From positions 50,670 through 114,669 of the forward strand of contig NZ_FXYX01000008.1 in the NCBI RefSeq assembly GCF_900169265.1: a DNA stretch of 64,000 nt. Reading direction: 5' to 3'. This document shows positions 16,859 to 27,813 of the stretch, piece by piece. The notes under the pieces were generated by a model. That model did not search any database and had not been told where the DNA came from. It saw only the letters and a list, made by a program, of their open reading frames with translations. The first letter of the stretch is position 1; each line of letters opens with the position of its first letter. Made by a program: the position numbers and the translations under genes. This DNA is from Brevibacterium iodinum ATCC 49514. GTDB lineage: Bacteria; Actinomycetota; Actinomycetes; Actinomycetales; Brevibacteriaceae.

Positions 16859-18133
16859 TCAGTTCAGCCGCGGCCCGCCTGCCAATTCGCCGCCGGAGGC
16901 GATGAGTCGACCGCTCTTGAACACATCTCTGTCCAGTGGGCAGTCCATGATCGCTGAGGTGACCGTGTCGGCGTCGACGAGCACGAAGTCGGCGGGAGCG
17001 CCCACCGCCAGACCGAACCGGGAATCGTCGACCAGAGCCGAACCGTCGGGACGAGCACCGGCCATGACCTGCGCTCCTCCGCGTGAGGCGATGTCGAGAC
17101 AGCCTTCGATATCTGCGTCTGCACGGAACCCGTTCGTGAACGCCAGCTGCCAGGTCCGGCGCAGCAGATCGCCGTCACCATAGGGACTCCAGTAGTCCCG
17201 CTGACCGTCCTCGCCGAGTCCCAGAGCCATTCGGCGCTCACGGATGAGTCTCTGCGGCAGCGCACCCTTGGCCGGGGCAACCGTCGTCAGGGCCACTCCC
17301 GCCTCGGCGAGGACATCGAGGATCCGAGCGACCTCGGGTTCCGGGTTCGTGTTGAGCGCGAAGGCATGGGAGACCGTGACCTGCCCGGTCATGCCCGCGG
17401 CTCGAGTACGCGCAGCGATCTCCTCGAGCGTGAAGAGTCCCGCGGTGCCCGCCTCGTGGAGGTGGATGTCGATGCCCTTGCCGTGCTTCTCAGCCAGGCC
17501 GAAGACGACTTCGAGGTGGGAGACCGGATCCCGGTCGTAGAGCAGCGGATCGAGTCCGCCGACGAGGTTCGCGCCCTCGCTCAGAGCCGCATCGAGCAGC
17601 TCTTCGACGCCTTGCTCGTGCATGATTCCGGCCTGCGGGAAGGCGACGATCTGGAAGTCGAGGACATCGGCTTGAGCCTCGAGCGCGGTCCTGACCCCGT
17701 GGAAGCGCTCGAGACCACAGTCGGAATCGACCTGTGCGTGTGAGCGGATGCGCGTGCCTCCGGACGCGATGATCTTCGCAATTGCGTACGCGGCCTGATC
17801 GGCGACGCTGCGCTCGCCCTGCCGCCAGTTCTCGCGATCGTTCATGATGTACCCGTGCAGAGTGCCGTCGGCGGTGTGCGGACGGAACGTCTGGCCCATC
17901 CGATTCGAATCCAGATGAGCGTGGACATCGCCGAGGCCAGGCAGCAGGATCCGTCCCGCGCCGTCGATGACCTCGGTCCCGGTCGATGTCGTTCCGGTCG
18001 CCGGTGGCGCGGAATCGGGGGCGGCATCCTCGGCGGGGGAGAGGCGAGAGAACCGTCCTTCGGTGATCTCGACGTCGACGGCGGGAGCATCGGGGGTGCG
18101 TGGGAACAGGCGCACATTCTTCACAACGATCAT
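16859..18133 (-). CDS. Amidohydrolase, cytosine-deaminase-like
   Basis: 424-residue member of the amidohydrolase superfamily (TIM barrel, mononuclear metal). The metal site is visible: HxH in GDVHAHLD (His71, His73), His224 in IDIHLHE, His256 in TVSHAFAL and Asp320 in WSPYGDGDLL, an arrangement typical of cytosine deaminase and related N-isopropylammelide/creatinine-type hydrolases. The exact substrate is open. The gene is convergent with tilS with only 3 bp between stops, and divergent from an MFS gene of the CynX type. The pair could couple uptake and deamination of a nitrogen compound (inference). Confidence 0.85.
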   Translation of the reverse strand: MIVVKNVRLFPRTPDAPAVDVEITEGRFSRLSPAEDAAPDSAPPATGTTSTGTEVIDGAGRILLPGLGDVHAHLDSNRMGQTFRPHTADGTLHGYIMNDRENWRQGERSVADQAAYAIAKIIASGGTRIRSHAQVDSDCGLERFHGVRTALEAQADVLDFQIVAFPQAGIMHEQGVEELLDAALSEGANLVGGLDPLLYDRDPVSHLEVVFGLAEKHGKGIDIHLHEAGTAGLFTLEEIAARTRAAGMTGQVTVSHAFALNTNPEPEVARILDVLAEAGVALTTVAPAKGALPQRLIRERRMALGLGEDGQRDYWSPYGDGDLLRRTWQLAFTNGFRADADIEGCLDIASRGGAQVMAGARPDGSALVDDSRFGLAVGAPADFVLVDADTVTSAIMDCPLDRDVFKSGRLIASGGELAGGPRLN

Positions 18134-18249
18134 GTGCTCAGCCTACGACCGTCAAACGGTATACCATCGGAAGCTGTGCCTGTCTGCGTGCCTCTAAGGG
18201 GCCGCGGCTCGCGCGCACGACGACTGCAGCGGTCTGAAAGGATGAGGCC

Positions 18250-19521
18250 ATGACGACTTCGCCCGTGCAGGGATTCCGACGCAACCGCGGCCTCGACGTT
18301 CTGGCCCTGGCCTGCCTCGTCCTCATCGCCGCCTCGCTGCGCCCAGCCGCTTCATCCCTGGGGCCTGTGCTCTCCGAAGTCAGCGACGGATTCTCCCTGG
18401 CCGAATGGCAGACCGGTCTGCTCACGGCTCTGCCGGGACTCGTGTTCGCCGTCTGCGGCATCATCGCCGTACCCCTGCTCAAGCGCCTCGGTCTGTTCTC
18501 CGCTCTGGCCCTGAGCGCCGCCCTCATCGTGGCAGGCATCGGTCTGCGCGCCATCGTCACCGAATGGGTGGCCTTCGCTCTGCTTACGGTCCTCGCCCTG
18601 GCCGGAATGTCGATCGGCAACGTCATCCTGCCCGTCTACGTCAAGTCCCGCTTCCCGCACCGGCCCACCCTGGGCGCGACGACGTTCACGGTCTCGCTCG
18701 GCCTCGGTTCGATGCTGCCCTCGCTGCTGACTGCGCCCCTGGCCGAACAGGTCGGCGGGTGGCGCTTCGGTCTCGGCTTCTGGCTGGTCCTGCCCTTGTC
18801 CGCGCTCATCACCTGGGCGGTGCTGGGGTCGCTGAAGTCCGTGCCCGTCCTCTCCGGACAGGCCGCGGAGCCCGGTGGGCAGCAGGAGGAGGCGCCGCCT
18901 CGGCGAGCGGTATTCACCTCGCCCAAGGCGCGGTATATGGCCATGTTCTTCGGCCTCCAATCGGCCAATGCCTATCTCCAATTCGGATGGCTGCCGCAGA
19001 TCTACCGCGACGCCGGACTCGACCCCTTCCTCGCCGGGATCATGCTCACGATCGTCACCTTCGGCGGTCTGCCCGGCGGATTCCTCGCCCCGCAGATCAT
19101 CGTCCGGGGCATCGCCCCGCGCGCCTTCCTCGTCTCCTTCGGGGCCGGCGCCGTCGCCGGCTATACGGGACTGCTGCTCAGCCCGGTCAGCCTCCCCTGG
19201 CTGTGGGCGGCTCTGCTCGGATACGGCGGATTCGCGTTCCCCGCCGCGCTGGCGCTCATCACCTCCCGCACTCGCGAGGTCTCCGTCACCGCCTCGACTT
19301 CGGCGTTCGTCCAATCCTCGGGCTATGTGCTCGCCGCACTGTGCCCCCTGGCCGTGGGCGGACTGTTCGGGGTCAGCGGCGGCTGGCAGGTGCCGCTGTG
19401 GTTCATGGTCATCATCTCCGTGCTCATGGCGATCACCGGTTGGCTGTCGGCCGGTCCGGGGGCCGTCGACGACGAACTGGCACAGACATCCGGGCCCACT
19501 GGCACCGGTGAGGCAAAGTGA
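18250..19521 (+). CDS. MFS transporter, CynX/NimT type
   Basis: 423-residue, 12-helix transporter similar to the cyanate/2-nitroimidazole (CynX/NimT) branch: early LRPAASSLGPVLSEV motif (the LRPxxxxxGP signature of this branch), then LPGLVFAVCGIIAVPLLKRLG. A central cytoplasmic loop near residues 205-225 is Gln/Glu/Pro-rich. Preceded by an AAAGGATGAGG Shine-Dalgarno before the ATG at 18250. It is divergent from the amidohydrolase gene and ends 47 bp before hpt. Substrate unknown; the neighbour suggests a small nitrogenous molecule. Confidence 0.85.
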   Translation: MTTSPVQGFRRNRGLDVLALACLVLIAASLRPAASSLGPVLSEVSDGFSLAEWQTGLLTALPGLVFAVCGIIAVPLLKRLGLFSALALSAALIVAGIGLRAIVTEWVAFALLTVLALAGMSIGNVILPVYVKSRFPHRPTLGATTFTVSLGLGSMLPSLLTAPLAEQVGGWRFGLGFWLVLPLSALITWAVLGSLKSVPVLSGQAAEPGGQQEEAPPRRAVFTSPKARYMAMFFGLQSANAYLQFGWLPQIYRDAGLDPFLAGIMLTIVTFGGLPGGFLAPQIIVRGIAPRAFLVSFGAGAVAGYTGLLLSPVSLPWLWAALLGYGGFAFPAALALITSRTREVSVTASTSAFVQSSGYVLAALCPLAVGGLFGVSGGWQVPLWFMVIISVLMAITGWLSAGPGAVDDELAQTSGPTGTGEAK

Positions 19522-19568
19522 CCCATAATGGAATCTCCAGGACCCGCATCTGAGGAGAATCGACACTC

Positions 19569-20120
19569 GTGGACATCAACGATCTCGGCAATGACATCGA
19601 AAAAGTACTCGTCTCGGAAGAGCAGATAGCCGCACGACTCGTTGAACTGGCCGCCGCCATCGATGCAGACTACAAAGACAAGGACATCCTCCTCGTCGGC
19701 GTCCTCAAAGGCGCCGTCATGGTCATGGCCGACCTCGCCCGGGCCCTGCACTCGCCTGTGACGATGGACTGGATGGCCGTGTCCTCCTACGGTTCGGGCA
19801 CCAAGTCCTCCGGCGTCGTGCGGATCCTCAAGGACCTCGACACCGACCTCACCGATCGGCACGTCCTCATCGTCGAAGACATCATCGACTCCGGCCTCAC
19901 TCTGTCCTGGCTGGTCCAGAACCTGCGCAGCCGCGGAGCTGCCACAGTCGAGATCTGCACTATGCTGCGCAAACCCGAAGCCGTCAAGGTCGACATCGAC
20001 GTCAAGTACGTCGGCTTCGACGTGCCCAATGAATTTGTCATCGGCTACGGCCTCGACTATGCGGAGAAGTACCGCAATGTGCCGTTCGTGGCGACCCTGG
20101 CCCAGCACGTCTACAGCTGA
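19569..20120 (+). CDS. hpt: Hypoxanthine-guanine phosphoribosyltransferase
   Basis: Purine salvage: joins hypoxanthine or guanine to PRPP. The 183-residue protein has the PRPP-binding motif VEDIIDSGLTL at residues 102-112, a VLKGAVMVMADLARAL segment and VSSYGSGTKSSG flexible loop, all standard. The GTG start at 19569 is set by an upstream GAGGAGA (19552-19558). The product ends AQHVYS, as expected. Next gene is ftsH, 179 bp away, which is the conserved actinobacterial order. Confidence 0.95.
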   Translation: MDINDLGNDIEKVLVSEEQIAARLVELAAAIDADYKDKDILLVGVLKGAVMVMADLARALHSPVTMDWMAVSSYGSGTKSSGVVRILKDLDTDLTDRHVLIVEDIIDSGLTLSWLVQNLRSRGAATVEICTMLRKPEAVKVDIDVKYVGFDVPNEFVIGYGLDYAEKYRNVPFVATLAQHVYS

Positions 20121-20299
20121 GTCCGCTGGCACCGCTTTTTACGCCCGCGGCGAACCCGGGCCGAGTCCGGGGTCTGTGACGGAACAGATCCGGTCCGCAT
20201 TCGGGCTATAGGGGTGCGAAGTACTAGGCTGTGGGGGATGTTCCCAGGCAGCCTCGGTAGCCTGAAACGGTTGCCCACATCTTTTTCCTGAGAGGACTT

Positions 20300-22497
<2,198 letters not shown>

Positions 22498-22498
<1 letters not shown>

Positions 22499-23121
22499 TG
22501 GCCGATATCGAAGAGGTCTCCGCCGGTCTCGGCCCCGCCCCCGCAGGGCAGGACAACAAGGTCGACCAGGAGCGCATCGCCGCTGCCGTGCGTGAGATCC
22601 TCATCGCCGTCGGCGAAGACCCCGACCGGGAAGGTCTCGTCGAGACTCCCGGCCGAGTGGCTCGGGCCTATGAGGAGATCTTCGCGGGACTCCACCGCGA
22701 CCCGGCCGAAGTCCTCGGCGTCACCTTCGACATCAGCCACGAGGAACTCGTCCTCGTCCGCGATATCGACCTCTACTCGACCTGCGAACACCACCTTGTG
22801 CCCTTTCACGGAGTCGCCCACATCGGCTACATCCCGAGCAAGAACGGCAAGATCACGGGACTGTCGAAACTGGCCCGCCTCGTCGAGATCTATGCGCGGC
22901 GCCCCCAGGTGCAGGAACGCCTGACCTCACAGATCGCCGACGCGCTCGTCGATCATCTCGAACCGCAGGGCGTCATCGTCGTCGTCGAAGCCGAACACCT
23001 GTGCATGACCATGCGCGGAGTGCGCAAGCCCGGAGCCTCGACCATCACCTCGGCCGTGCGCGGGCAGCTGCGCGAAAGCGCCTCCCGAGCAGAAGCGATG
23101 AGTCTCATCCTCGGTCGCTGA
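22498..23121 (+). CDS. folE: GTP cyclohydrolase I
   Basis: First step of folate synthesis: GTP to 7,8-dihydroneopterin triphosphate. The 207-residue product has the substrate/zinc motif [10 protein letters not shown] at residues 96-105, the early [22 protein letters not shown] signature, and the later second zinc Cys in [11 protein letters not shown]. Its ATG shares a base with the ftsH stop, implying translational coupling. The next gene folP follows within 25 bp. Confidence 0.97.
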
Positions 23122-23144
23122 GGCAGAACACGGATCACACAGCG

Positions 23145-24026
23145 ATGGACGAAACAGCCGCGAAGACGACGCAGATCATGGGCGTCCTCAATGTCACCCC
23201 CGACTCCTTCTCCGACGGCGGGCTGTGGTTCGACCATGACCGGGCGGTCGCCCACGGACTCGAACTCATGGCCGCCGGCGCCGACATCATCGACGTCGGC
23301 GGCGAATCGACGCGTCCGGGATCGGCCCGCGTCGACGAAGCCGAAGAGCTGCGCCGAGTCGTCCCGGTCGTCCGTGAGCTCGCCGCAGCCGGAGCTGTCA
23401 TCAGCGTCGACACGATGCGTGCCCGCGTCGCCGCAGAATCCCTGGCAGCCGGAGCTCATATCATCAACGACGTATCTGCCGGACAGTCGGACCCCACCAT
23501 GCTCAGCGTCGCCGCCGAGTCCGGAGCTCCCATCGTGCTCATGCACTGGCGCGGCTACCTCGATCATGCTTCCGCGACGTTCCACTACGACGATGTCGTC
23601 GCCGAGGTGATCTCCGAGCTGCGCACCCGCATCGACGAAGCCATCGCGGTCGGCGTCGAACCTGCGAATATCATCGTCGACCCCGGACTCGGGTTCTCGA
23701 AGAACGCCGAACACAACTGGCAGCTGCTCTCCGCGCTCGACGAATTCGCCGCCCTCGACCACCGACTCCTCGTCGCGGCCAGCCGGAAGCGCTTCATCGC
23801 CTCCCTGCTCAGCCCCGACGACCCGAAACAGGCCGAACAGGCGGCGAAGGATCAGGCCACGGCCACGATCTCCGCGATCTCCGCGCAGGCCGGCGCCTGG
23901 GCGGTCCGGGTCCACGATCCGGCCACCTCGGCGGTCGCCTGCAAGGTCATCGCCGCGGTCAGGGAACACTCCGCAGCAGCGGCACACCCGTCAGCGGACT
24001 CCGGGACTGAGGGAGCCGGGCGATGA
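23145..24026 (+). CDS. folP: Dihydropteroate synthase
   Basis: Condenses p-aminobenzoate with hydroxymethyl-dihydropterin pyrophosphate; sulfonamide target. The TIM-barrel signature MGVLNVTPDSFSDGG is at residues 12-26, followed by IIDVGGESTRPGS and DPGLGFSKNAEHN, with the late ASRKRF segment. ATG at 23145 lies 23 bp after folE; longer in-frame starts read into folE and are rejected. An ATG at 23178 is a possible alternative. The C-terminal tail (VREHSAAAAHPSADSGTEG) is an unconserved extension. Stop overlaps the folB/K start (ATGA). Confidence 0.96.
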   Translation: MDETAAKTTQIMGVLNVTPDSFSDGGLWFDHDRAVAHGLELMAAGADIIDVGGESTRPGSARVDEAEELRRVVPVVRELAAAGAVISVDTMRARVAAESLAAGAHIINDVSAGQSDPTMLSVAAESGAPIVLMHWRGYLDHASATFHYDDVVAEVISELRTRIDEAIAVGVEPANIIVDPGLGFSKNAEHNWQLLSALDEFAALDHRLLVAASRKRFIASLLSPDDPKQAEQAAKDQATATISAISAQAGAWAVRVHDPATSAVACKVIAAVREHSAAAAHPSADSGTEGAGR

Positions 24027-24979
24027 CCGGCGCAGAGGCGGCCCCCGACCGCATCGAACTGCGCGGACTGACGGTGCGCGGAAACCATGGCGTCTTCGAC
24101 TTCGAGAAACGAGACGGCCAGGACTTCGTCATCGACGTCACCCTCCACACCTCCGTCGCACGTGCCGCGGCCACCGACGACCTCGCCGAGACGATCCACT
24201 ACGGCGAACTCGCCGAAGACGTCGCCGGAATCGTCGAGAACAACACCTTCGACCTCATCGAAACGCTGGCCGAACGCATCGCCGACCACTGCCTGAGCCT
24301 GTGCGAACACGTCGAGGTCGTCGTCCACAAACCCTCGGCACCGATCCAACGGACCTTCGACGATGTGCGCATCCGCGTCGAACGCAGACGTGTTGGCTCT
24401 GCCGCCTCCTCGGTGGGGGAGCCTGCAACGGCTGCGGACGCCGCGCCCGCTTCGGGTGGCACGGCCGAGGGAGAGACCGAAGCGTATCTCAACCTCGGGG
24501 CGAACCTCGGCGATGCCGCGGACACACTCGACCAGGCGGTGGCCGCCCTCGACCGGCATCCGGACATCACCGTCACTTCCCGGTCCTCACTCTTCCGCAC
24601 CGCGCCCTGGGGCGGAGTCGAACAAGCCGACTTCCTCAACCTCGGAGTGCTCGTGACGACCACGCTGTCGGCTCTCGAACTGCTCTCGGTGGCACAGGGC
24701 ATCGAAGTCGCCTGCGGGCGGACACGCGAACTCCGGTGGGGGCCGCGCACCCTCGACATCGACCTCATCCGCTTCGGAGACGAGGGCGCCGAGCAGTACC
24801 GCCGGGGCCCGCGACTGACGCTGCCGCACCCACGCGCTCACGAACGCGCCTTCGTCCTCGCTCCCTGGGCGGAACTCGTCGGAGAGACACTCATCGACAC
24901 CCCACAGGGGCGCCGCCCCATCAGCGCGGTCCTGGCCGAACTCGACGACCAGGACATCGCCCGGATCACCTCTGGATAA
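24023..24979 (+). CDS. folBK: FolB-FolK fusion: dihydroneopterin aldolase / HPPK
   Basis: Two consecutive folate steps in one 318-residue chain. Residues 10-122 are dihydroneopterin aldolase (IELRGLTVRGNHGVF, ETIHYGEL, VHKPSAPI); residues 153-318 are 6-hydroxymethyl-7,8-dihydropterin pyrophosphokinase (YLNLGANLGD, LFRTAPWGGVEQADFLN, and the diagnostic RWGPRTLDIDLI at 238-249). An Ala/Gly/Ser linker of about 30 residues joins them. In mycobacteria folB and folK are adjacent separate genes, so this is a fusion of neighbours. ATG overlaps the folP stop by 4 nt, giving tight coupling in the folate operon. Confidence 0.95.
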   Translation: MTGAEAAPDRIELRGLTVRGNHGVFDFEKRDGQDFVIDVTLHTSVARAAATDDLAETIHYGELAEDVAGIVENNTFDLIETLAERIADHCLSLCEHVEVVVHKPSAPIQRTFDDVRIRVERRRVGSAASSVGEPATAADAAPASGGTAEGETEAYLNLGANLGDAADTLDQAVAALDRHPDITVTSRSSLFRTAPWGGVEQADFLNLGVLVTTTLSALELLSVAQGIEVACGRTRELRWGPRTLDIDLIRFGDEGAEQYRRGPRLTLPHPRAHERAFVLAPWAELVGETLIDTPQGRRPISAVLAELDDQDIARITSG

Positions 24980-25007
24980 CCGCCCGCGATCTGAGAGACT
25001 GGGAACC

Positions 25008-25469
25008 ATGCAGAGAACCTCCTCGTCCACCCTCGCCGTCTGGGCCGTGATCGGCACGGTTCTCGCGATCGTGGTCGACGTGGTGCTCGAAAGCCAGGGG
25101 TTCTCACTGCCGGGACTGCCGTGGTTCGCCGTCATCGGCATGCTCGTCCTCTCAGCCATCCTGTTCCTGCTCGGCTGGCCCATCAAGAAATGGAACGACG
25201 GGGACCGGACGAAGGAGATCGACCCGATCCAAGCGGCGAGAGTGGCGATCATGGCCAAGGCCAGCGCCCTGACCGGCGCCGGACTCTCCGGCTGGTATCT
25301 CGGCAACGCAGGGTACTACTTCCTGTCGGCGCCCGGGATCCGCAATGATCTGGCCGCAGGTATGCTTGTCGCAATGATCTCTGCCGCAGTGCTCATGATC
25401 GTCGGTATGATCGTCGAGGGATTCTGCGAGATCCCACCCCAAGACCCGCCGGGAGCTGAAACAGCATGA
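25008..25469 (+). CDS. DUF3180 membrane protein
   Basis: 153-residue protein with four predicted membrane helices (about residues 9-28, 39-58, 85-107 and 118-140), the topology of DUF3180, a family found right after folK in actinobacteria. The loop after helix 2 is basic (GWPIKKWNDGDRTK), suggesting a cytosolic location. Function is unknown. Its 3' end overlaps the ATG of the first PH-domain gene (ATGA). Confidence 0.85.
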   Translation: MQRTSSSTLAVWAVIGTVLAIVVDVVLESQGFSLPGLPWFAVIGMLVLSAILFLLGWPIKKWNDGDRTKEIDPIQAARVAIMAKASALTGAGLSGWYLGNAGYYFLSAPGIRNDLAAGMLVAMISAAVLMIVGMIVEGFCEIPPQDPPGAETA

Positions 25470-25966
25470 ACCGCGACCTCTCCTTCTCCATCGGAGCCGA
25501 TGTGCCCTTCAACCGGGTGAGCCCGAAGTACGGGCTGAAAGAGGTCCTCGCCTCGATGACTCTGCTCGTCCCGCTGCTCATCGCCGGCATGGTCTTCGCC
25601 ATCATCTTCAACTCCGAGGTGCCCTGGCTGCACCTCATCTGGATTGCCGTCCTCGCCTACGGCATCATCTCGACGATCATCATCCTCCGTCAGGCCCGCG
25701 CCATCGGATACGCCGAACGGGAGGACGACCTGCTCGTCCGCCGCGGCATCATGTTCCACCGCGCCACCGTCGTGCCCTACGGCCGGCTCCAGTTCGTCGA
25801 CGTCGACGCCGGCCCCATCGACCGCATGTTCGGTCTGGCCACCGTCAAACTGCACACCGCGTCGGCAGCCACCGACGCGACGATCCCCGGACTGCCCCGC
25901 GCCGAAGCCGATCGCCTGCGCGACAGCCTCTCCGGACTCGGCCAGGCCAATCTCGCCGGGCTGTGA
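25466..25966 (+). CDS. Bacterial PH-domain membrane protein, YdbS-like
   Basis: 166 residues: two membrane helices (about 30-53 and 57-76) followed by a bacterial PH (bPH2) domain that starts AREDDLLVRRGIMFHRATVVPYGRLQFVDVDAGPIDRMFGLATVKLHTASA, the typical YdbS/YdbT pattern (quoted in part from about residue 85 onward: LVRRGIMFHRATVVPYGRL). Such proteins occur in pairs at the membrane with unknown function. ATGA overlap with the DUF3180 gene and GTGA overlap with the larger PH gene indicate a single translationally coupled unit. Confidence 0.85.
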   Translation: MNRDLSFSIGADVPFNRVSPKYGLKEVLASMTLLVPLLIAGMVFAIIFNSEVPWLHLIWIAVLAYGIISTIIILRQARAIGYAEREDDLLVRRGIMFHRATVVPYGRLQFVDVDAGPIDRMFGLATVKLHTASAATDATIPGLPRAEADRLRDSLSGLGQANLAGL

Positions 25967-27813
25967 CCATGAGCGACGGATCTTCACCCGGAACCCCGAA
26001 CCCCGGCAGCGAGGCGGCCGCACCGGAGGTCTGGCACCGCGTCCATCCGCTGACGCCGATCCTCGAGAGCCTCGGTGTCCTCGTCGGTATCTTCATCGCC
26101 GCGGCCTACGGTCTGCAGAACTTCTTCCAGAGCGCCGTCGAAGACCTCGCCTCCGGCCGGTCAGTCAACCTCACCTTCGCCGAATGGCTGGGCGCCCACC
26201 CGCTGGTGATCCTCGCCGTCGTCGGCGGAATCATTCTGATCCTGGTCCTCACCGCCTTCTTCAGCTGGCTGGCGTGGCGAGTCATGGGGTATCGGGTCGA
26301 CGCCGAAGCGATCTACTACCGTCGGGGACTGCTGTCGAAGAAGCTGCGCAAGGCCCGTCTGGACCGCGTCCAGTCGATCGATCTGCAGCAGAAGCTGCTG
26401 CCCCGCATGCTCGGCATGGCCGAACTCGTCTTCGACGTCGCCGGCGGCACCGACTCGAACATCTCCCTGAAGTACCTGTCGAAGAAACGTGCCGAAGAGC
26501 TGCGCGATGAACTTCTCGCCGCGGTGAAAGCGAAGAAGAACGCATCTGCGACGTCTGCGACGTCCGCCGATGCAGTGCCCGGAGCCGCAGCCGACCACGG
26601 TGGGACCGAGGCCGATACAGGGGCAGGCAGCGGCGCAGGAGCCGGAGCAGCACGCTTCGGGGCCGGAGACCACCGCAGCCCGGGCCCAGGTCCGGATGGA
26701 GAACAGCCGGGCATCGACCGCTCAGTGCCCGAACGCAGCGCCGACAGCATCGGCGTGCGACTGAGCAAGCGCCTGGGCGTCCTGGCCGACGATGTCTCCC
26801 ACGAAGCGGAACGCAGCCTCAACGACCTGCTGGCTCCGTACAACCTCTCGACCGACGTCGGTGAAGAGGGCGAGATCATCCGTGTGCCCGCCCACCGGGT
26901 CATCGTGTCCTCCCTGCTCAGCACGGGAACCTTGATCTCCGTCGGAGTGATCATCGTCCTCGTCGTCATTGCCGTCGTGTTCCTCCTCGTCGGAGTCGAG
27001 GAGGCCTTCCTCCCGATCCTCATCGGTGGACTGCCCGGCATCTTCGCCGCGTTCGCCGGGTTCAAGAAGAACCTCGACAATGCCAACTTCGTCGTCCGCA
27101 TCGGCGAAGACGGGCTGGCCGTCAGCCATGGACTCTTCTCCACGTCCCGCAAAGTCATCCCGCTCGATCGGCTCCAGGCCGTCTGCCTTCACCAGCCGCT
27201 GCTGTGGCGCTGGGCCGGCTGGTGGAGAGCCGAATACAACATCGCCAGCGATGGAGGAAAGAACGACGAGAATCTGCTCCTGCCTGTCGGCGATATCGAC
27301 CAGGCACTGCTCATGGTGGGTCTCGCCCTGCCCGACCCGCAGCTGCCCGCGGGCATCTCGGCCGACGGCCTCGTCCGGTCGGCCATGTACGACAGGAAAT
27401 CCACACACCCGGACGCTGCGGCAGCGGAGGAGCTGTTCCACGCGCAGCCGCGGTCCTCACGGATCCTCGACCCCCTCGTCTGGAAACGACGGGCCTATGC
27501 CCTCACCGAATCTCTGCTCGTGCTGCGCCTGGGAGTCCTCGATCGCCGGGTCGACTTCGTGCCCCATGTCAGGGTCCAGTCCCTGCGCTACTACCAAGGG
27601 CCGCTGACGAGAGCGCTCAGACTGGGCAGCGTGGCCGTGCACTCGACCGCCGGACCTATCACCCCACTCGTGAAGCATCAGGACGCCGAAGCTGCCAAAC
27701 GCTTCTTCACCGAACATGCCGAACGTACTCGGATCGCCCGCCAACGCTTCGACGCCGCCGCGAAGTCGGCACACACCGGCCCCATCGAGACCCACGAGGA
27801 AGACAACGGATGA
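25963..27813 (+). CDS. Multi-PH-domain membrane protein, YdbT-like
   Basis: 616-residue partner of the preceding gene. Membrane helix pairs at about residues 37-57 and 82-107, and again at about 320-360, alternate with bPH2 domains (about 108-185: AIYYRRGLLSKKLRKARLDRV; about 380-450; and about 500-590: LLVLRLGVLDRRVDFVPHVRVQSL). A low-complexity Gly/Ala/Ser insert occupies about residues 195-260. Start is GTG 25963 (overlapping the preceding stop) or ATG 25969. Family function is unknown; in Firmicutes YdbS/T-type proteins have been linked to antimicrobial resistance at the membrane. Stop overlaps the next ATG (ATGA). Confidence 0.83.
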   Translation: MTMSDGSSPGTPNPGSEAAAPEVWHRVHPLTPILESLGVLVGIFIAAAYGLQNFFQSAVEDLASGRSVNLTFAEWLGAHPLVILAVVGGIILILVLTAFFSWLAWRVMGYRVDAEAIYYRRGLLSKKLRKARLDRVQSIDLQQKLLPRMLGMAELVFDVAGGTDSNISLKYLSKKRAEELRDELLAAVKAKKNASATSATSADAVPGAAADHGGTEADTGAGSGAGAGAARFGAGDHRSPGPGPDGEQPGIDRSVPERSADSIGVRLSKRLGVLADDVSHEAERSLNDLLAPYNLSTDVGEEGEIIRVPAHRVIVSSLLSTGTLISVGVIIVLVVIAVVFLLVGVEEAFLPILIGGLPGIFAAFAGFKKNLDNANFVVRIGEDGLAVSHGLFSTSRKVIPLDRLQAVCLHQPLLWRWAGWWRAEYNIASDGGKNDENLLLPVGDIDQALLMVGLALPDPQLPAGISADGLVRSAMYDRKSTHPDAAAAEELFHAQPRSSRILDPLVWKRRAYALTESLLVLRLGVLDRRVDFVPHVRVQSLRYYQGPLTRALRLGSVAVHSTAGPITPLVKHQDAEAAKRFFTEHAERTRIARQRFDAAAKSAHTGPIETHEEDNG

